Under the pieces are notes generated by a model. That model was not told where the DNA came from. It searched no databases and saw only the letters and a list, made by a program, of their open reading frames with translations. Below are positions 24,310 to 32,930 of a DNA stretch of 64,000 nucleotides, one piece after another. The first letter of the stretch is position 1. Every line of letters begins with the position of its first letter. Source of the DNA: Sporofaciens musculi. GTDB lineage: Bacteria > Bacillota > Clostridia > Lachnospirales > Lachnospiraceae. The translations under genes and the position numbers were made by a program. The DNA lies in the NCBI RefSeq assembly GCF_009830285.1, contig NZ_WUQX01000001.1, forward strand, positions 372,501 to 436,500, read 5' to 3'.

Positions 24310-25986
24310 ATGAAAAAGACGCAGGAAAAAAATGAGACATTGATTTTGCAGATTTTTATCACTGTTGTGGCATTATTGTTTGGAGGATTTTATGAGTTTG
24401 TAAGCTGTCTTGCCACCATAGGATTTGGAGTATATCTGTTTTGGATTACACATAGAAGGAAGGAAATCTGCCTATTTTGGAACAGCGGCATTATTCTTGC
24501 GATTGTTCTTTTAGTATGTCATGGATTAGCGGTTTTATGGGCTGTGGACAGTGGAATGGCCTTTCTTGGGTTTCTGAAATTTATGCCGATTGTATTATTT
24601 GTATTAATTCTTATGCAGTTTACAGAGGAGGAAAGGAACAGGCTTTTATTATCGGTACCTGTATCCGGAATCATTATCATAGCAATAGGAATTCTGTTTT
24701 ATTGGGTTTTGGCTGTAAGAGAACATTTCTTTATGGCAGGAAGATTTGGCGGGACGTTTCAGTATTCTAATACCATGGCTCTTTATTTCCTGGCAGGCAT
24801 TGTGGTCATACAGAATAAGATTACATTTTCTATCAAAACAGCGGCGGGAACAGTGGTGTTACTCCTTGGTATTCTTATGACAGGAAGCCGGTCAGTTTTT
24901 GTGATGACAGTGTTTTTGATGGCGATTGAAGCATGGAAAAATAGGGGATACCGGCTGCTGAATGTGGGACTTCTTACGGTTTCCGTGGTCGGGGGAGGCA
25001 TCTATGGAGCTGTGACAGGAAATTTCCAAAATTTTGGGAGGTTTCTGACCATTTCTTTGGAAAACAGCACGTTTATCGGGCGTCTTTTATATTGGCGGGA
25101 CGCATTTTGGCTGATACTTCGACATCCTATGGGAAGTGGATATATGGGTTATTATTACAGTCAGGGGCAGATTCAGACGGGAGTATATTCTACTGTTTTT
25201 GTCCACAATGATTTTTTGCAGATTGTTCTTGATGTGGGATGGATTCCGGCAATCTTGGCAGCAGGAGTTTTGATAAAGCATATATTTTTCACGAAAATAG
25301 ATGTGACAGCGAAGATGATTTTGTTTTTAATCGGAGTTCATAGTTTGCTTGATTTTGATATGCAGTTTTTGAGTATCTGTCTGTTGTTTTTTATGGTTCT
25401 TGAGTATAACGGGGGAGAGGGATGTCAGGTTAAAGCGCAGGTTAAGAGAGCTGTATATGGTATTACTGCGGCAGGTGTGGCAATTTCTCTATATTTTCTG
25501 TTTCCACTTGTTTCGTTTTACAGGGGAGAGTATGAGTTGGCACGGAAGCTTTATCCGTATTATACTGAGGCAGAGTTGGTTCTTCTTCAAGAAGCACAGA
25601 CAAAAGAGGAGGGGGAGACGCTTGCAGACAGCATTTTGAAAAGGAATCAAAATGCAGCGCTTGCTTATGATGCCAAAGCCCTTGCCTGCGCTATGGAGGA
25701 AGATTTTGAAGGGATGGTACAGTATAAGGAAATGGCGGTAAAGAACAACCCTTATGCCATATATGAGTATGTAGATTATGTGAGCCTGTTAAGTCGGGCG
25801 GTGGAGTATTACAGTGAAAAGAATGACGTGAAAATTGCGAAAGTCTATGTGAATCAAATTCTTGAGCTTCCTGACAGGTTAGAAGATATGAAGAAAAGAA
25901 CCAGCGAGCTAGGATGGAGGATTAAGGACCAGCCGGAATTGGTATTGCCAAAGGAGGTTGAAGATTATATTTCAAATCTTCAATAA
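24310..25986 (+). CDS. O-antigen ligase/Wzy-like membrane protein with C-terminal helical repeats
   Basis: 558 residues. About ten to twelve membrane helices in residues 10-410, including the ligase-type segment MTGSRSVFVMTVFLMAIEAW, FVHNDFLQIVLDVGWIPAIL and the loop with RHPMGSGYMGYYYSQ where catalytic Arg/His residues of the Wzy_C family lie. A soluble C-terminus (430-558) has TPR-like helices (NPYAIYEYVDYVSLL). It probably joins or polymerises surface glycans or glycosylates proteins, but no glycosyltransferase locus is adjacent. ATG 24310 is chosen because AGGGAAG lies nine bases before it; an earlier in-frame ATG at 24226 lies inside the terminator hairpin. Confidence 0.78.
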   Translation: MKKTQEKNETLILQIFITVVALLFGGFYEFVSCLATIGFGVYLFWITHRRKEICLFWNSGIILAIVLLVCHGLAVLWAVDSGMAFLGFLKFMPIVLFVLILMQFTEEERNRLLLSVPVSGIIIIAIGILFYWVLAVREHFFMAGRFGGTFQYSNTMALYFLAGIVVIQNKITFSIKTAAGTVVLLLGILMTGSRSVFVMTVFLMAIEAWKNRGYRLLNVGLLTVSVVGGGIYGAVTGNFQNFGRFLTISLENSTFIGRLLYWRDAFWLILRHPMGSGYMGYYYSQGQIQTGVYSTVFVHNDFLQIVLDVGWIPAILAAGVLIKHIFFTKIDVTAKMILFLIGVHSLLDFDMQFLSICLLFFMVLEYNGGEGCQVKAQVKRAVYGITAAGVAISLYFLFPLVSFYRGEYELARKLYPYYTEAELVLLQEAQTKEEGETLADSILKRNQNAALAYDAKALACAMEEDFEGMVQYKEMAVKNNPYAIYEYVDYVSLLSRAVEYYSEKNDVKIAKVYVNQILELPDRLEDMKKRTSELGWRIKDQPELVLPKEVEDYISNLQ

Positions 25987-26011
25987 AGAATACATTGTTG
26001 GTTAAAAAATA

Positions 26012-26055
26012 ATAGTCATACAACATATCCTAGGATTTTGTATGACTATCTTTTT
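26012..26055. terminator. Bidirectional terminator
   Basis: Perfect 12-bp stem ATAGTCATACAA/TTGTATGACTAT, T-run after and A-run before; serves the O-antigen-ligase-like gene (+) and Sua5 gene (-). Confidence 0.88.
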
Positions 26056-26056
26056 A

Positions 26057-27109
26057 TTATTTTACAAAAATAACATGCTGTCCGGCAGCTTTTAGAAGAC
26101 GGTTCATTATTGCATTTCCAATTCCACCTGTGGAAAAGGATTCACTATAGATAAAATCTGTTCCGTCGCTGTCAAAATCCCGCAGAATTCCGTATAAATT
26201 TCCAGCTACCGTCATTTCGTCCTGCCTTGTACCGATACATTTGACATTGCCTGTGGAATAACGACGGACTGTTTCCTCTGTACCAATAATTCCCACTTTA
26301 TACCCTTCGGCTGTCTTTTCTTTTGCCAGTCGGTTAATCTCTTTTACTACCTGAGAAAGCTCTCCTTCCAGTACAGTCAGCTCTGCCTTTGGGGCATAGT
26401 GACGGTACTTCATTCCCGGCGCTTTTGGAGATTTTTGGCTGTCTGGTTCGATTAGAGTTCTGTCCACAGCGACCTCACCGATTAGATTCTCAAGATTTTC
26501 TCTGGTTATAGCTCCTGGCCTTAATATCATAGGAGGTTCCACTGTCATGTCCAAGATTGTGGATTCTACACCGATATCTACCAAGCCGCCATCTACAATC
26601 ATTGGAATCTTTCCGGTTAAATCTTCTGCTACATGCTGCGCTGTGGTAGGACTTGGGCGGCCGGAGGTATTGGCGCTTGGCGCTGCAATATAGCCGCCGC
26701 CAGCCTGGATGATTTCTTTTGCAATTGGATGATTTGGCATTCTTACAGCCACAGTTTCAAGTCCTCCTGTGGTTCCAACCGGAACGGCAGGTGTCTTTTT
26801 AAATATCATGGTAAGAGGGCCCGGCCAGAATTCTTTTGCAACAGCAACCGCCTTTTCTGGTATCGCTTCTGCAATCTTTTCAAGAGCGTCCATATCTGCG
26901 ATATGGACAATCAGCGGGTTATCAGAGGGCCTGCCCTTTGCGGCATAGATTTTTTTTGCTGCCTGTTCATTCAATGCATCCGCTCCCAGACCGTAGACGG
27001 TCTCCGTGGGGAAGGCAACCAGTCCGCCATTTTTTAAGATATCGCCGGCTTTTTTGATTATGTCTTTATTCGTTTGTTCCGTATCAATTCGTTCAATTAT
27101 TGTTTTCAT
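26057..27109 (-). CDS. L-threonylcarbamoyladenylate synthase (Sua5/YwlC)
   Basis: 350 residues. The YrdC domain (residues 10-200) shows LVAFPTETVYGLGADA, KGRPSDNPLIVHI and the SANTSGRPSPT loop that bind threonine, bicarbonate and ATP; the C-terminal Sua5 domain (215-345) contains KYRHYAPKAELTVLEG. It makes TC-AMP, the first intermediate for t6A37 of tRNAs. The start is set at ATG 27109 (MKTIIERID). There is no ribosome binding site before it; instead TTGTAT-17 bp-TATAAT sits directly upstream, with the -10 ending eight bases before the ATG, suggesting a leaderless message. A longer start at 27145 would overlap cwlD. Confidence 0.92.
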   Translation of the reverse strand: MKTIIERIDTEQTNKDIIKKAGDILKNGGLVAFPTETVYGLGADALNEQAAKKIYAAKGRPSDNPLIVHIADMDALEKIAEAIPEKAVAVAKEFWPGPLTMIFKKTPAVPVGTTGGLETVAVRMPNHPIAKEIIQAGGGYIAAPSANTSGRPSPTTAQHVAEDLTGKIPMIVDGGLVDIGVESTILDMTVEPPMILRPGAITRENLENLIGEVAVDRTLIEPDSQKSPKAPGMKYRHYAPKAELTVLEGELSQVVKEINRLAKEKTAEGYKVGIIGTEETVRRYSTGNVKCIGTRQDEMTVAGNLYGILRDFDSDGTDFIYSESFSTGGIGNAIMNRLLKAAGQHVIFVK

Positions 27110-27129
27110 GGGAAATATTATACTACACT

Positions 27130-27810
27130 CTAGTCTTTCATACAAGCTTCAATTCCCTTTACGATTGCTTCCGCAACCTGCTGCTGGTATTCATCTGTGA
27201 CTAACTTTTCCGCTTCTTCGCGGTTGCTTAAAAATCCACATTCTACGATAATTGTTGGAACCTCAGTCCTTTTAAGAAGATAATAGGTATCGTCTGCTTT
27301 TGCCTGCCGCCGGTTTTCTTTGTCAATGGCCAGCAATGCTTTCTGCATGACTGCGGCAAGCTGTTCGCCTTCTGCCGAGTGCTTATAGTAGAAGACCTGT
27401 GCGCCATGGATTGATTCCTCATGATAACTGTTTTGATGGATGCTGACAGCAAATTGGGGGACAGTGTCATTGATTAATTTCACCCGTTCTTTCATATCCT
27501 GTACTTTTTGGCTTCCGCTGCTTTTTTTTGCGAGCATGGTATCTTCTTCCCGCGTCATTATGACTTTTATACCTTTCTTTTCCAAAATCTTTTTGACCTT
27601 TTTTGCTATTTTCAGGTTAATATCTTTTTCTTCTGCCTTGTTGATTCCGACTTTTCCTGGGTCTGAACCACCGTGTCCGGCATCCAGAACAATGGTATTT
27701 TCAGCCCTTTTAATCTTTCCGCTTGAAACATATTTTCCCAGATTCCTGCTAACGACGATTAGTCCTGCTAATAACAGAATTAATATGACAAATTCTACTT
27801 TTCTGCGCAA
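27130..27810 (-). CDS. cwlD: N-acetylmuramoyl-L-alanine amidase CwlD
   Basis: 226 residues: an N-terminal membrane anchor (residues 5-25) and an Amidase_3 zinc domain with the metal ligands in DAGHGGSDPG (His), KAEEKDINL (Glu) and SIHQNSYHE (His), and the catalytic Glu in IVECGFLSN. In spore-formers CwlD removes peptide side chains so that muramic delta-lactam can be made in the cortex. It lies upstream of and in the same direction as the Sua5 gene, with the Sua5 promoter inside its 3' end. Confidence 0.9.
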   Translation of the reverse strand: MRRKVEFVILILLLAGLIVVSRNLGKYVSSGKIKRAENTIVLDAGHGGSDPGKVGINKAEEKDINLKIAKKVKKILEKKGIKVIMTREEDTMLAKKSSGSQKVQDMKERVKLINDTVPQFAVSIHQNSYHEESIHGAQVFYYKHSAEGEQLAAVMQKALLAIDKENRRQAKADDTYYLLKRTEVPTIIVECGFLSNREEAEKLVTDEYQQQVAEAIVKGIEACMKD

Positions 27811-27905
27811 AAAAATACCTCCTGACAGTCTATATATTCATCTATATGACCGTAGGAAGTATTTTATATTTTTAATTGTATTTCTGATGCCAGAATTTTA
27901 ATTGT

Positions 27906-28142
27906 TTAGATAATTTTTGCCTGGCGCAGCAGGAAACGGTAACGCAGCCAGGCGGCATTTCCCCTGTAAATATAGGAGTCAATCATGTCAGGGTCCGAGG
28001 CGTACTGAAAATTAAGATAGGCTTCTTCTATTTCCTGGCGAGCGTTGGCTATTTCATCCATTAGTGTATTCGCCTGCGGGTCATAGGACAGGCGTTTGTA
28101 TACATCTTCTTCTGCTGCATTTCCACGTTCAAACAATCTCAT
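27906..28142 (-). CDS. DUF2508 (YaaL-like) protein
   Basis: 78 residues, all helical, with ANARQEIEEAYLNFQYASDP then DMIDSYIYRGNAAWLRYRFL ending LRQAKII, the YaaL/DUF2508 pattern. Function unknown. ATG 28142 is chosen because AGAGGTGG stands just before it; the longer frame from 28175 translates through that site. In Bacillus yaaL is next to bofA; here the two are adjacent but divergent. Confidence 0.8.
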   Translation of the reverse strand: MRLFERGNAAEEDVYKRLSYDPQANTLMDEIANARQEIEEAYLNFQYASDPDMIDSYIYRGNAAWLRYRFLLRQAKII

Positions 28143-28262
28143 AATCCACCTCTTAAGAAAGTAATTTCCAAACAATCCTAGTATAAGCAGATTTTGAGAA
28201 TAAAATACGTCTGAGGTGGATATATATGGTATCAGGAAATGAATCTGAGGAGGAAAAGGAAT

Positions 28263-28472
28263 ATGTCAGAGCAGAAGCCGCAGCTTTTTTCAAACTTTAT
28301 TGTTCGGGCAATTATAGGATGTGCTATGATTTTTTTTGTAAATGAATTCCTGGGCGCCCAGGGAATTACTGTACAGGTCGGGCTGAATCCATGGACTGTT
28401 TTGACATCAGGAATCCTTGGAACTCCTGGGGTTGCACTTCTTTATGGAATTTCTTTTTACAAAATTATGTGA
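28263..28472 (+). CDS. bofA: Pro-sigma-K processing inhibitor BofA-like protein
   Basis: 69 residues with two membrane helices and the family signature VGLNPWTVLTSGILGTPGV near residues 37-55. BofA holds the SpoIVFB protease inactive in the mother-cell-derived forespore membrane until sigma-K is needed. GAGGAGG at 28247-28253 supports ATG 28263. Its presence with CwlD and RicT indicates a sporulating lineage. Confidence 0.88.
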   Translation: MSEQKPQLFSNFIVRAIIGCAMIFFVNEFLGAQGITVQVGLNPWTVLTSGILGTPGVALLYGISFYKIM

Positions 28473-28508
28473 AGGTTGCACAAAATTTTTGCTTTTTTAA
28501 AAATGGGA

Positions 28509-28538
28509 TAGACAAATCATATAAAAAGGGTTTATAAT
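28509..28538 (+). promoter_or_regulatory. Promoter of the Tad pilus operon
   Basis: TAGACA (28509-28514), 18-bp spacer, TATAAT (28533-28538), followed by a leader of about 120 bases with a short ACAAGT/GCTTGT hairpin before the first gene. Confidence 0.55.
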
Positions 28539-28665
28539 CATCCTACAAGTTACAAGTCAGGTAGCTTGTATCTGATAGATTCAATAGATATTCAAAGTGT
28601 TCGATGCCGTATCGGCAGCAATTCACAAAGTAATTGATGAGGCAGCAGAGTAGGAGGGATATTAT

Positions 28666-29583
28666 GTGAGCAGCAGGAGTTTTGTAATTTGTGACCAAGA
28701 GGAAGGATATGCTGCAGCATTTGCCGTATTTTTGATGAAGAAGAAGGAGCTTGCTTTTCAAGTACAGGTATGTAACGGTCTTTCACAAGTACAGGCAATT
28801 CTGCGGGAGCATCCCATCGACGTCCTGCTCATTGGAGGCAATTATCCTATAGATGAGCGTAAGGGACTTCGGGCGTCCAATGTATTTGTCCTTGCGGAAT
28901 CCGCAAAGACAGAGACTAATTCTGATGAGACGACTGTGTATAAGTATCAGTCGGGGGAAATGCTTTTGGCTGAGATTATCTGTAAGTGCAGTAAGGAGAG
29001 TGAGACAGGGGAGCTGTATTTTCATGGGGCTAAGACGAAGAACTCAAGGATTATCGGTATTTTTTCTCCGGTACACAGAAGCGGTAAGACAAGCTATGGA
29101 TTAAGGTTGGGGCAAGAGCTGGCTGTCTCGGAAAATGTGTTGTATCTCAATATGGAGATTTATGGCGGGATTGGAGGTTTTTTTCCAGAGGAAGGCCATA
29201 CTCTGGCAGATGCACTGTATTATTCAAGGCAGGAGAACAAGAACTTAGGCGTGATACTTACTACTCTGGTAGAGCATATGGGTGCATTGGATTATCTGCT
29301 TCCTGTGCGGGTGTCGGAGGATATCAGGACGGTTACTCTGGAGGAATGGATAAACCTGGTTCGTCAGATTGAAGAACAGAGCATCTATGATGTATTGATT
29401 CTGGATGTGGACGAAGGGCTTAAGGATGTATATGGACTTCTTCGGATTTGTACAGAGATTCTTGTGCCTGTCATGAAGGATGCATCAGCGGAGGCGAAGC
29501 TTTTGCAGATGGAGGATGAGCTGCATCTTTTAGGATTTGATGATGTAAAGAAAAAGATGGTGAAGAAGGAGTTAATTTCATGA
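28666..29583 (+). CDS. TadZ/CpaE-like pilus localisation ATPase
   Basis: 305 residues. An N-terminal receiver-like domain without a clear phosphorylation site (residues 1-105) precedes a MinD/ParA-type domain with a modified Walker A SPVHRSGKTSYG near residue 133 and LNMEIYGGIGGFFPE, YDVLILDVDEGLKD later. TadZ proteins place the Tad machine in the cell. GTG 28666 follows AGGAGG by eight bases; the ATG two bases earlier is immediately followed by TGA. First gene of the ten-gene Tad operon; its stop overlaps the tadA start (ATGA). Confidence 0.82.
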   Translation: MSSRSFVICDQEEGYAAAFAVFLMKKKELAFQVQVCNGLSQVQAILREHPIDVLLIGGNYPIDERKGLRASNVFVLAESAKTETNSDETTVYKYQSGEMLLAEIICKCSKESETGELYFHGAKTKNSRIIGIFSPVHRSGKTSYGLRLGQELAVSENVLYLNMEIYGGIGGFFPEEGHTLADALYYSRQENKNLGVILTTLVEHMGALDYLLPVRVSEDIRTVTLEEWINLVRQIEEQSIYDVLILDVDEGLKDVYGLLRICTEILVPVMKDASAEAKLLQMEDELHLLGFDDVKKKMVKKELIS

Positions 29584-30788
29584 TGCGCTCAGAGCAGCTT
29601 CACACCAGGATTCTGGATGAGCTGGATATGACCAGGGAGATTGAAGATGATGAGCTGACACGTTTGATTTACAGAGTGCTTAAGGAGGCGTCAGAGGAGG
29701 AGTACCTCTCACTGGCAGAAAAGACTGCCCTTGGCAGAGAGTTGTTTAATGCATTCCGTAAGCTGGATGTTTTGCAGGAATTTCTGGAGGACGACAGGAT
29801 TACAGAGATTATGATTAATGGGACGCAGAATATATTTTATGAGCGTGATGGCAAGATATTCCAGTCGGACAGACGTTTTATCTCCAGGGATAAATTAGAG
29901 GATGTGGTACAGCAGATTGCCGCTGGCTCTAACCGTTTGGTGAATGAGGCGTCTCCGATTGTGGACGCAAGGCTTACCGATGGCTCCAGAGTGAATATTG
30001 TTCTGGAGCCGATTGCGTTAAATGGTCCGATTGTGACAATTCGTAAATTTTCTAAAGAGGCAATTACCATGAGACAACTAATCGCATGGAATTCCATCAG
30101 CAGTGAAGTATCTGAGCTTCTTGCCAAGCTTGTGGCAGCCGGATACAACATATTCATAAGTGGGGGTACCGGTTCCGGCAAGACCACTTTCTTAAATGCA
30201 TTATCGCAGTTTATTCCCAAGACAGAGAGAATTATTACCATTGAGGACAATGCAGAGTTAAGGATTCAGGACGTTCCGAACTTGGTAAGGCTGGAGGCAA
30301 GGAATGCGAATGTGGAGGGAACCGGAGAGGTGACGATTCGGGAGTTGATTAGGTCGGCTCTGCGCATGCGGCCGGACCGTATAATTGTTGGGGAAGTGCG
30401 CTCAGCGGAGGCAATCGATATGCTGCAGGCGCTGAATACAGGGCATGACGGAAGCCTTAGTACCGGACATGCCAACAGTCCGACGGACATGTTAAGCAGG
30501 CTTGAGACAATGGTATTAATGGGAATGGACCTGCCTCTATCTGCAATCCAGAGACAGATTGCATCTGGAATTGATATTCTAGTCCATCTGGGAAGGTTGA
30601 GGGATAAGAGCAGGAAGGTATTGGAGGTAACAGAGGTATTAGGGTATTGGGATGGTGAGATTCGATTGCAGACATTGTATAAATATACAGAGGTTCAGGA
30701 AGAAGAAGGAAAGATACAGGGGGAATGGAGGAGGGTTCAGGAGATTACTCATAAAGAGAAGCTGCTGGCAGCAGGATATCACCTGTAA
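29580..30788 (+). CDS. tadA: TadA/CpaF secretion ATPase
   Basis: 402 residues, a type II/IV secretion ATPase of the CpaF group. Visible are the N-terminal domain motif DRITEIMINGTQNIFYERDG, Walker A ISGGTGSGKTTFLNAL near residue 198, the Asp box IITIEDNAELRI, RMRPDRIIVGEVRSAEAIDM (Walker B) and the His box TGHDGSLSTGHANSP. It drives pilus assembly from the cytoplasmic side of the membrane. Overlaps the tadZ stop by four bases. Confidence 0.93.
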   Translation: MMRSEQLHTRILDELDMTREIEDDELTRLIYRVLKEASEEEYLSLAEKTALGRELFNAFRKLDVLQEFLEDDRITEIMINGTQNIFYERDGKIFQSDRRFISRDKLEDVVQQIAAGSNRLVNEASPIVDARLTDGSRVNIVLEPIALNGPIVTIRKFSKEAITMRQLIAWNSISSEVSELLAKLVAAGYNIFISGGTGSGKTTFLNALSQFIPKTERIITIEDNAELRIQDVPNLVRLEARNANVEGTGEVTIRELIRSALRMRPDRIIVGEVRSAEAIDMLQALNTGHDGSLSTGHANSPTDMLSRLETMVLMGMDLPLSAIQRQIASGIDILVHLGRLRDKSRKVLEVTEVLGYWDGEIRLQTLYKYTEVQEEEGKIQGEWRRVQEITHKEKLLAAGYHL

Positions 30789-30804
30789 GGAGCATCTTTG
30801 GAAT

Positions 30805-31494
30805 GTGGCGAAGGCGTTAGGAATCACGGTGGTTACGGTGTGGCTGTATTACCGTTCTTTGTGGCTGACATTGCTGTTACTGCCTCTTTTTATCTGGCAT
30901 TTTCGCATGATGGAGGAGGAATGTGTCAGAAAGAAGGAGATGGAATTTCAGGTGCAGTTTAAAGAAGCGATTCAGGCAGTATCCGCGGCTTTGAATACAG
31001 GGTATTCTGTGGAAAATGCATTTAGGGAAGCTCAAAAGGAGCTTAAGTTAATCTATCCGGAAACTGCAAGGATATCAAAGGAACTGCTGTTTATTATCAG
31101 ACAGTTACGGATTCATGTGCCCATGGAGCAGATTTTGGAGGAATTAGGGATGCGCGTGCAGATAGAGGATGTCAGGAATTTTGTGACAGTATTTGCAGCG
31201 GCGAAGAAGAACGGGGGCAATATGATTGCTATTATACAAGATACGGTAAGACAGATTGGTGACAAGATTGATGTAAAACGGGAGATAGACACAATACTTG
31301 CGGCAAAACGATATGAATTTCGTGTGATGTCTGCAATTCCCTATGCAATCATTGGTTATATGTCTTTCAGTTTTCCTGAGTTTATGGACAGCCTGTATGG
31401 AAATATTTTTGGAATTGGGGTGATGACAGTATGTCTTGGAATCTATATGGGCGCTTATTATCTTGGTGTAAGAATGATAAGGATAGAAGTCTGA
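30805..31494 (+). CDS. tadB: TadB-like pilus assembly membrane protein
   Basis: About 229 residues of the T2SSF family: N-terminal helices (5-35), a helical cytoplasmic domain with FKEAIQAVSAALNTGYSVEN and FREAQKELKLIYPETARISK, a second part with FVTVFAAAKKNGGNMI, and C-terminal helices (175-220). GTG 30805 is chosen, 12 bases after AAGGAG at the tadA stop; the frame is open farther upstream but only inside tadA. Works with TadC as the inner-membrane platform for TadA. Confidence 0.85.
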   Translation: MAKALGITVVTVWLYYRSLWLTLLLLPLFIWHFRMMEEECVRKKEMEFQVQFKEAIQAVSAALNTGYSVENAFREAQKELKLIYPETARISKELLFIIRQLRIHVPMEQILEELGMRVQIEDVRNFVTVFAAAKKNGGNMIAIIQDTVRQIGDKIDVKREIDTILAAKRYEFRVMSAIPYAIIGYMSFSFPEFMDSLYGNIFGIGVMTVCLGIYMGAYYLGVRMIRIEV

Positions 31495-32708
31495 TACTTA
31501 AATATGTGGCAGTAGGAAGCATGCTGGTGATAGGAGGTATTCTTTTAGCATCTGATTTTATGCAGTCTGTCAGGGAGACAGATGGTGTGATCGAGAGAAA
31601 TTCCTATGGCAAGGGAAGTAAGCTGGAAGATTTGGAGGTAACAGTTCAGGGAAAAGCGGAAAAGATTCCGATAGAGGTGGAGATTGCTGAAAGGCAGTAT
31701 TCGTCAAAAGAGGTGCTGGAGGTATTTGACAGGATTATTTCCAGAATGGATGAATTGATCTTGGGTGAGAATAAGAGCCTTGACAGGATTGAACAGGATA
31801 TGGTGCTTCTGACAAAGATTCCAGATGCGCCGGTAGAGGTATCCTGGGAGTTAGACCGTTATGATGTGCTGAACGTTAGGGGAGAGATACAGCCGGATAA
31901 TTTGAAAGAAGAAGGAACACTTGTAAACTTAAGCGCAGTTCTGACATATCGTGAAAATGCAGAGGAGCAGGCATTATACCAGTGTACCGTAAAGGTATTT
32001 CCAAGGACACTGGATGAAGATGAAAAGGTGAGAAAGCGCATAGAGGAAGAAATCCAGAAACAGGAGAAAGAATGCCGTACTAGTAAGCTCGTGAAGCTTC
32101 CGGACAAGGTTTTAAACAGGGAGGCAGTTTATTATCAAAAAATGGACTTCCGTGGTCTGGTTCTGGTGATTATGGCAGCACTTATTGGAGTACTCTTGTA
32201 TGCGCTTGAGATTCAGAAGCGGGGTAAGGAGAAGGAAAAGAAAAAGGGACAGATGCTTCTGGATTATCCAGAGATTCTGAATAAAATGAGCCTTTTTCTT
32301 GGAGCAGGGATGACGGCGAAACGTGCCTGGAGGAAGGTAGTGGAAGACTATGAACGCCAGAAGGAATCGTGGGGCGAACGGTATGCTTATGAGGAAATGA
32401 AGCGTACCTGCCATGAGATGGACAGTGGAGTCAGAGAGTCAGAAAGTTATGAGAATTTTGGAAGACGTTGTGATATTCAGGTGTATGTAAGGTTCGGCGC
32501 GTTATTATCACAAAATCTTAGAAAAGGGACAAAAGGGCTGACGCAGTTATTGAAGCTTGAAGCAATCCAGGCGTTTGAGGAGAGAAAAGCAAGGGCAAAA
32601 CGGCTTGGGGAGGAGGCAGGGACAAAACTGCTGCTTCCAATGTTTTTGATGCTGGCGATTGTGCTGGTGATTGTGATTGTTCCCGCGTTTCTGTCCGTAC
32701 AGATATAA
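31431..32708 (+). CDS. TadC-like pilus platform protein with long outer insertion
   Basis: About 425 residues if begun at ATG 31431, which overlaps tadB by 64 bases; GTG 31506 or ATG 31521 are possible shorter starts. A first membrane helix (near 25-45) is followed by about 190 residues that should lie outside the membrane (EEGTLVNLSAVLTYRENAEE region), a second helix (235-255), and a TadC/T2SSF C-terminal domain (DYPEILNKMSLFLGAGMTAK, AYEEMKRTCHEMDSGVRESE, final helix MLAIVLVIVIVPAFL). Ordinary TadC proteins lack the outer domain, so this is a Firmicute-type variant. Confidence 0.8.
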   Translation: MSWNLYGRLLSWCKNDKDRSLILKYVAVGSMLVIGGILLASDFMQSVRETDGVIERNSYGKGSKLEDLEVTVQGKAEKIPIEVEIAERQYSSKEVLEVFDRIISRMDELILGENKSLDRIEQDMVLLTKIPDAPVEVSWELDRYDVLNVRGEIQPDNLKEEGTLVNLSAVLTYRENAEEQALYQCTVKVFPRTLDEDEKVRKRIEEEIQKQEKECRTSKLVKLPDKVLNREAVYYQKMDFRGLVLVIMAALIGVLLYALEIQKRGKEKEKKKGQMLLDYPEILNKMSLFLGAGMTAKRAWRKVVEDYERQKESWGERYAYEEMKRTCHEMDSGVRESESYENFGRRCDIQVYVRFGALLSQNLRKGTKGLTQLLKLEAIQAFEERKARAKRLGEEAGTKLLLPMFLMLAIVLVIVIVPAFLSVQI

Positions 32709-32741
32709 ATTCAATATAAAATGATTTTGAGGAGTGATAAT

Positions 32742-32930
32742 ATGTGGAGAATAGGGTCTGTTTTATCAAAAGTAAAAGAGAAGTTAAGAGAGGAGGATGG
32801 AATCGGGGTAGTAGAAGTCATATTGATTCTAGTGGTATTGATTGGTCTGGTCATTATATTCAAGTCTCAGCTTACCAGTCTGGTACAGAATATTTTCCAA
32901 AAAATCGTAAGCGAGAGTTCTGGAATCTGA
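32742..32930 (+). CDS. Flp1-like type IVb pilin
   Basis: 62 residues. EEDGIGVVEVILILVVLIGL shows the Flp1 pattern: a short basic leader (KVKEKLR), Gly before the processing site and a Glu at position +5 or +6 of the hydrophobic helix, as in type IV pilins. GAGGAG seven bases before ATG 32742 supports this start over the upstream frame start at 32721. It is probably the main pilus subunit, processed by the TadV-like peptidase at 35246. Confidence 0.88.
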   Translation: MWRIGSVLSKVKEKLREEDGIGVVEVILILVVLIGLVIIFKSQLTSLVQNIFQKIVSESSGI

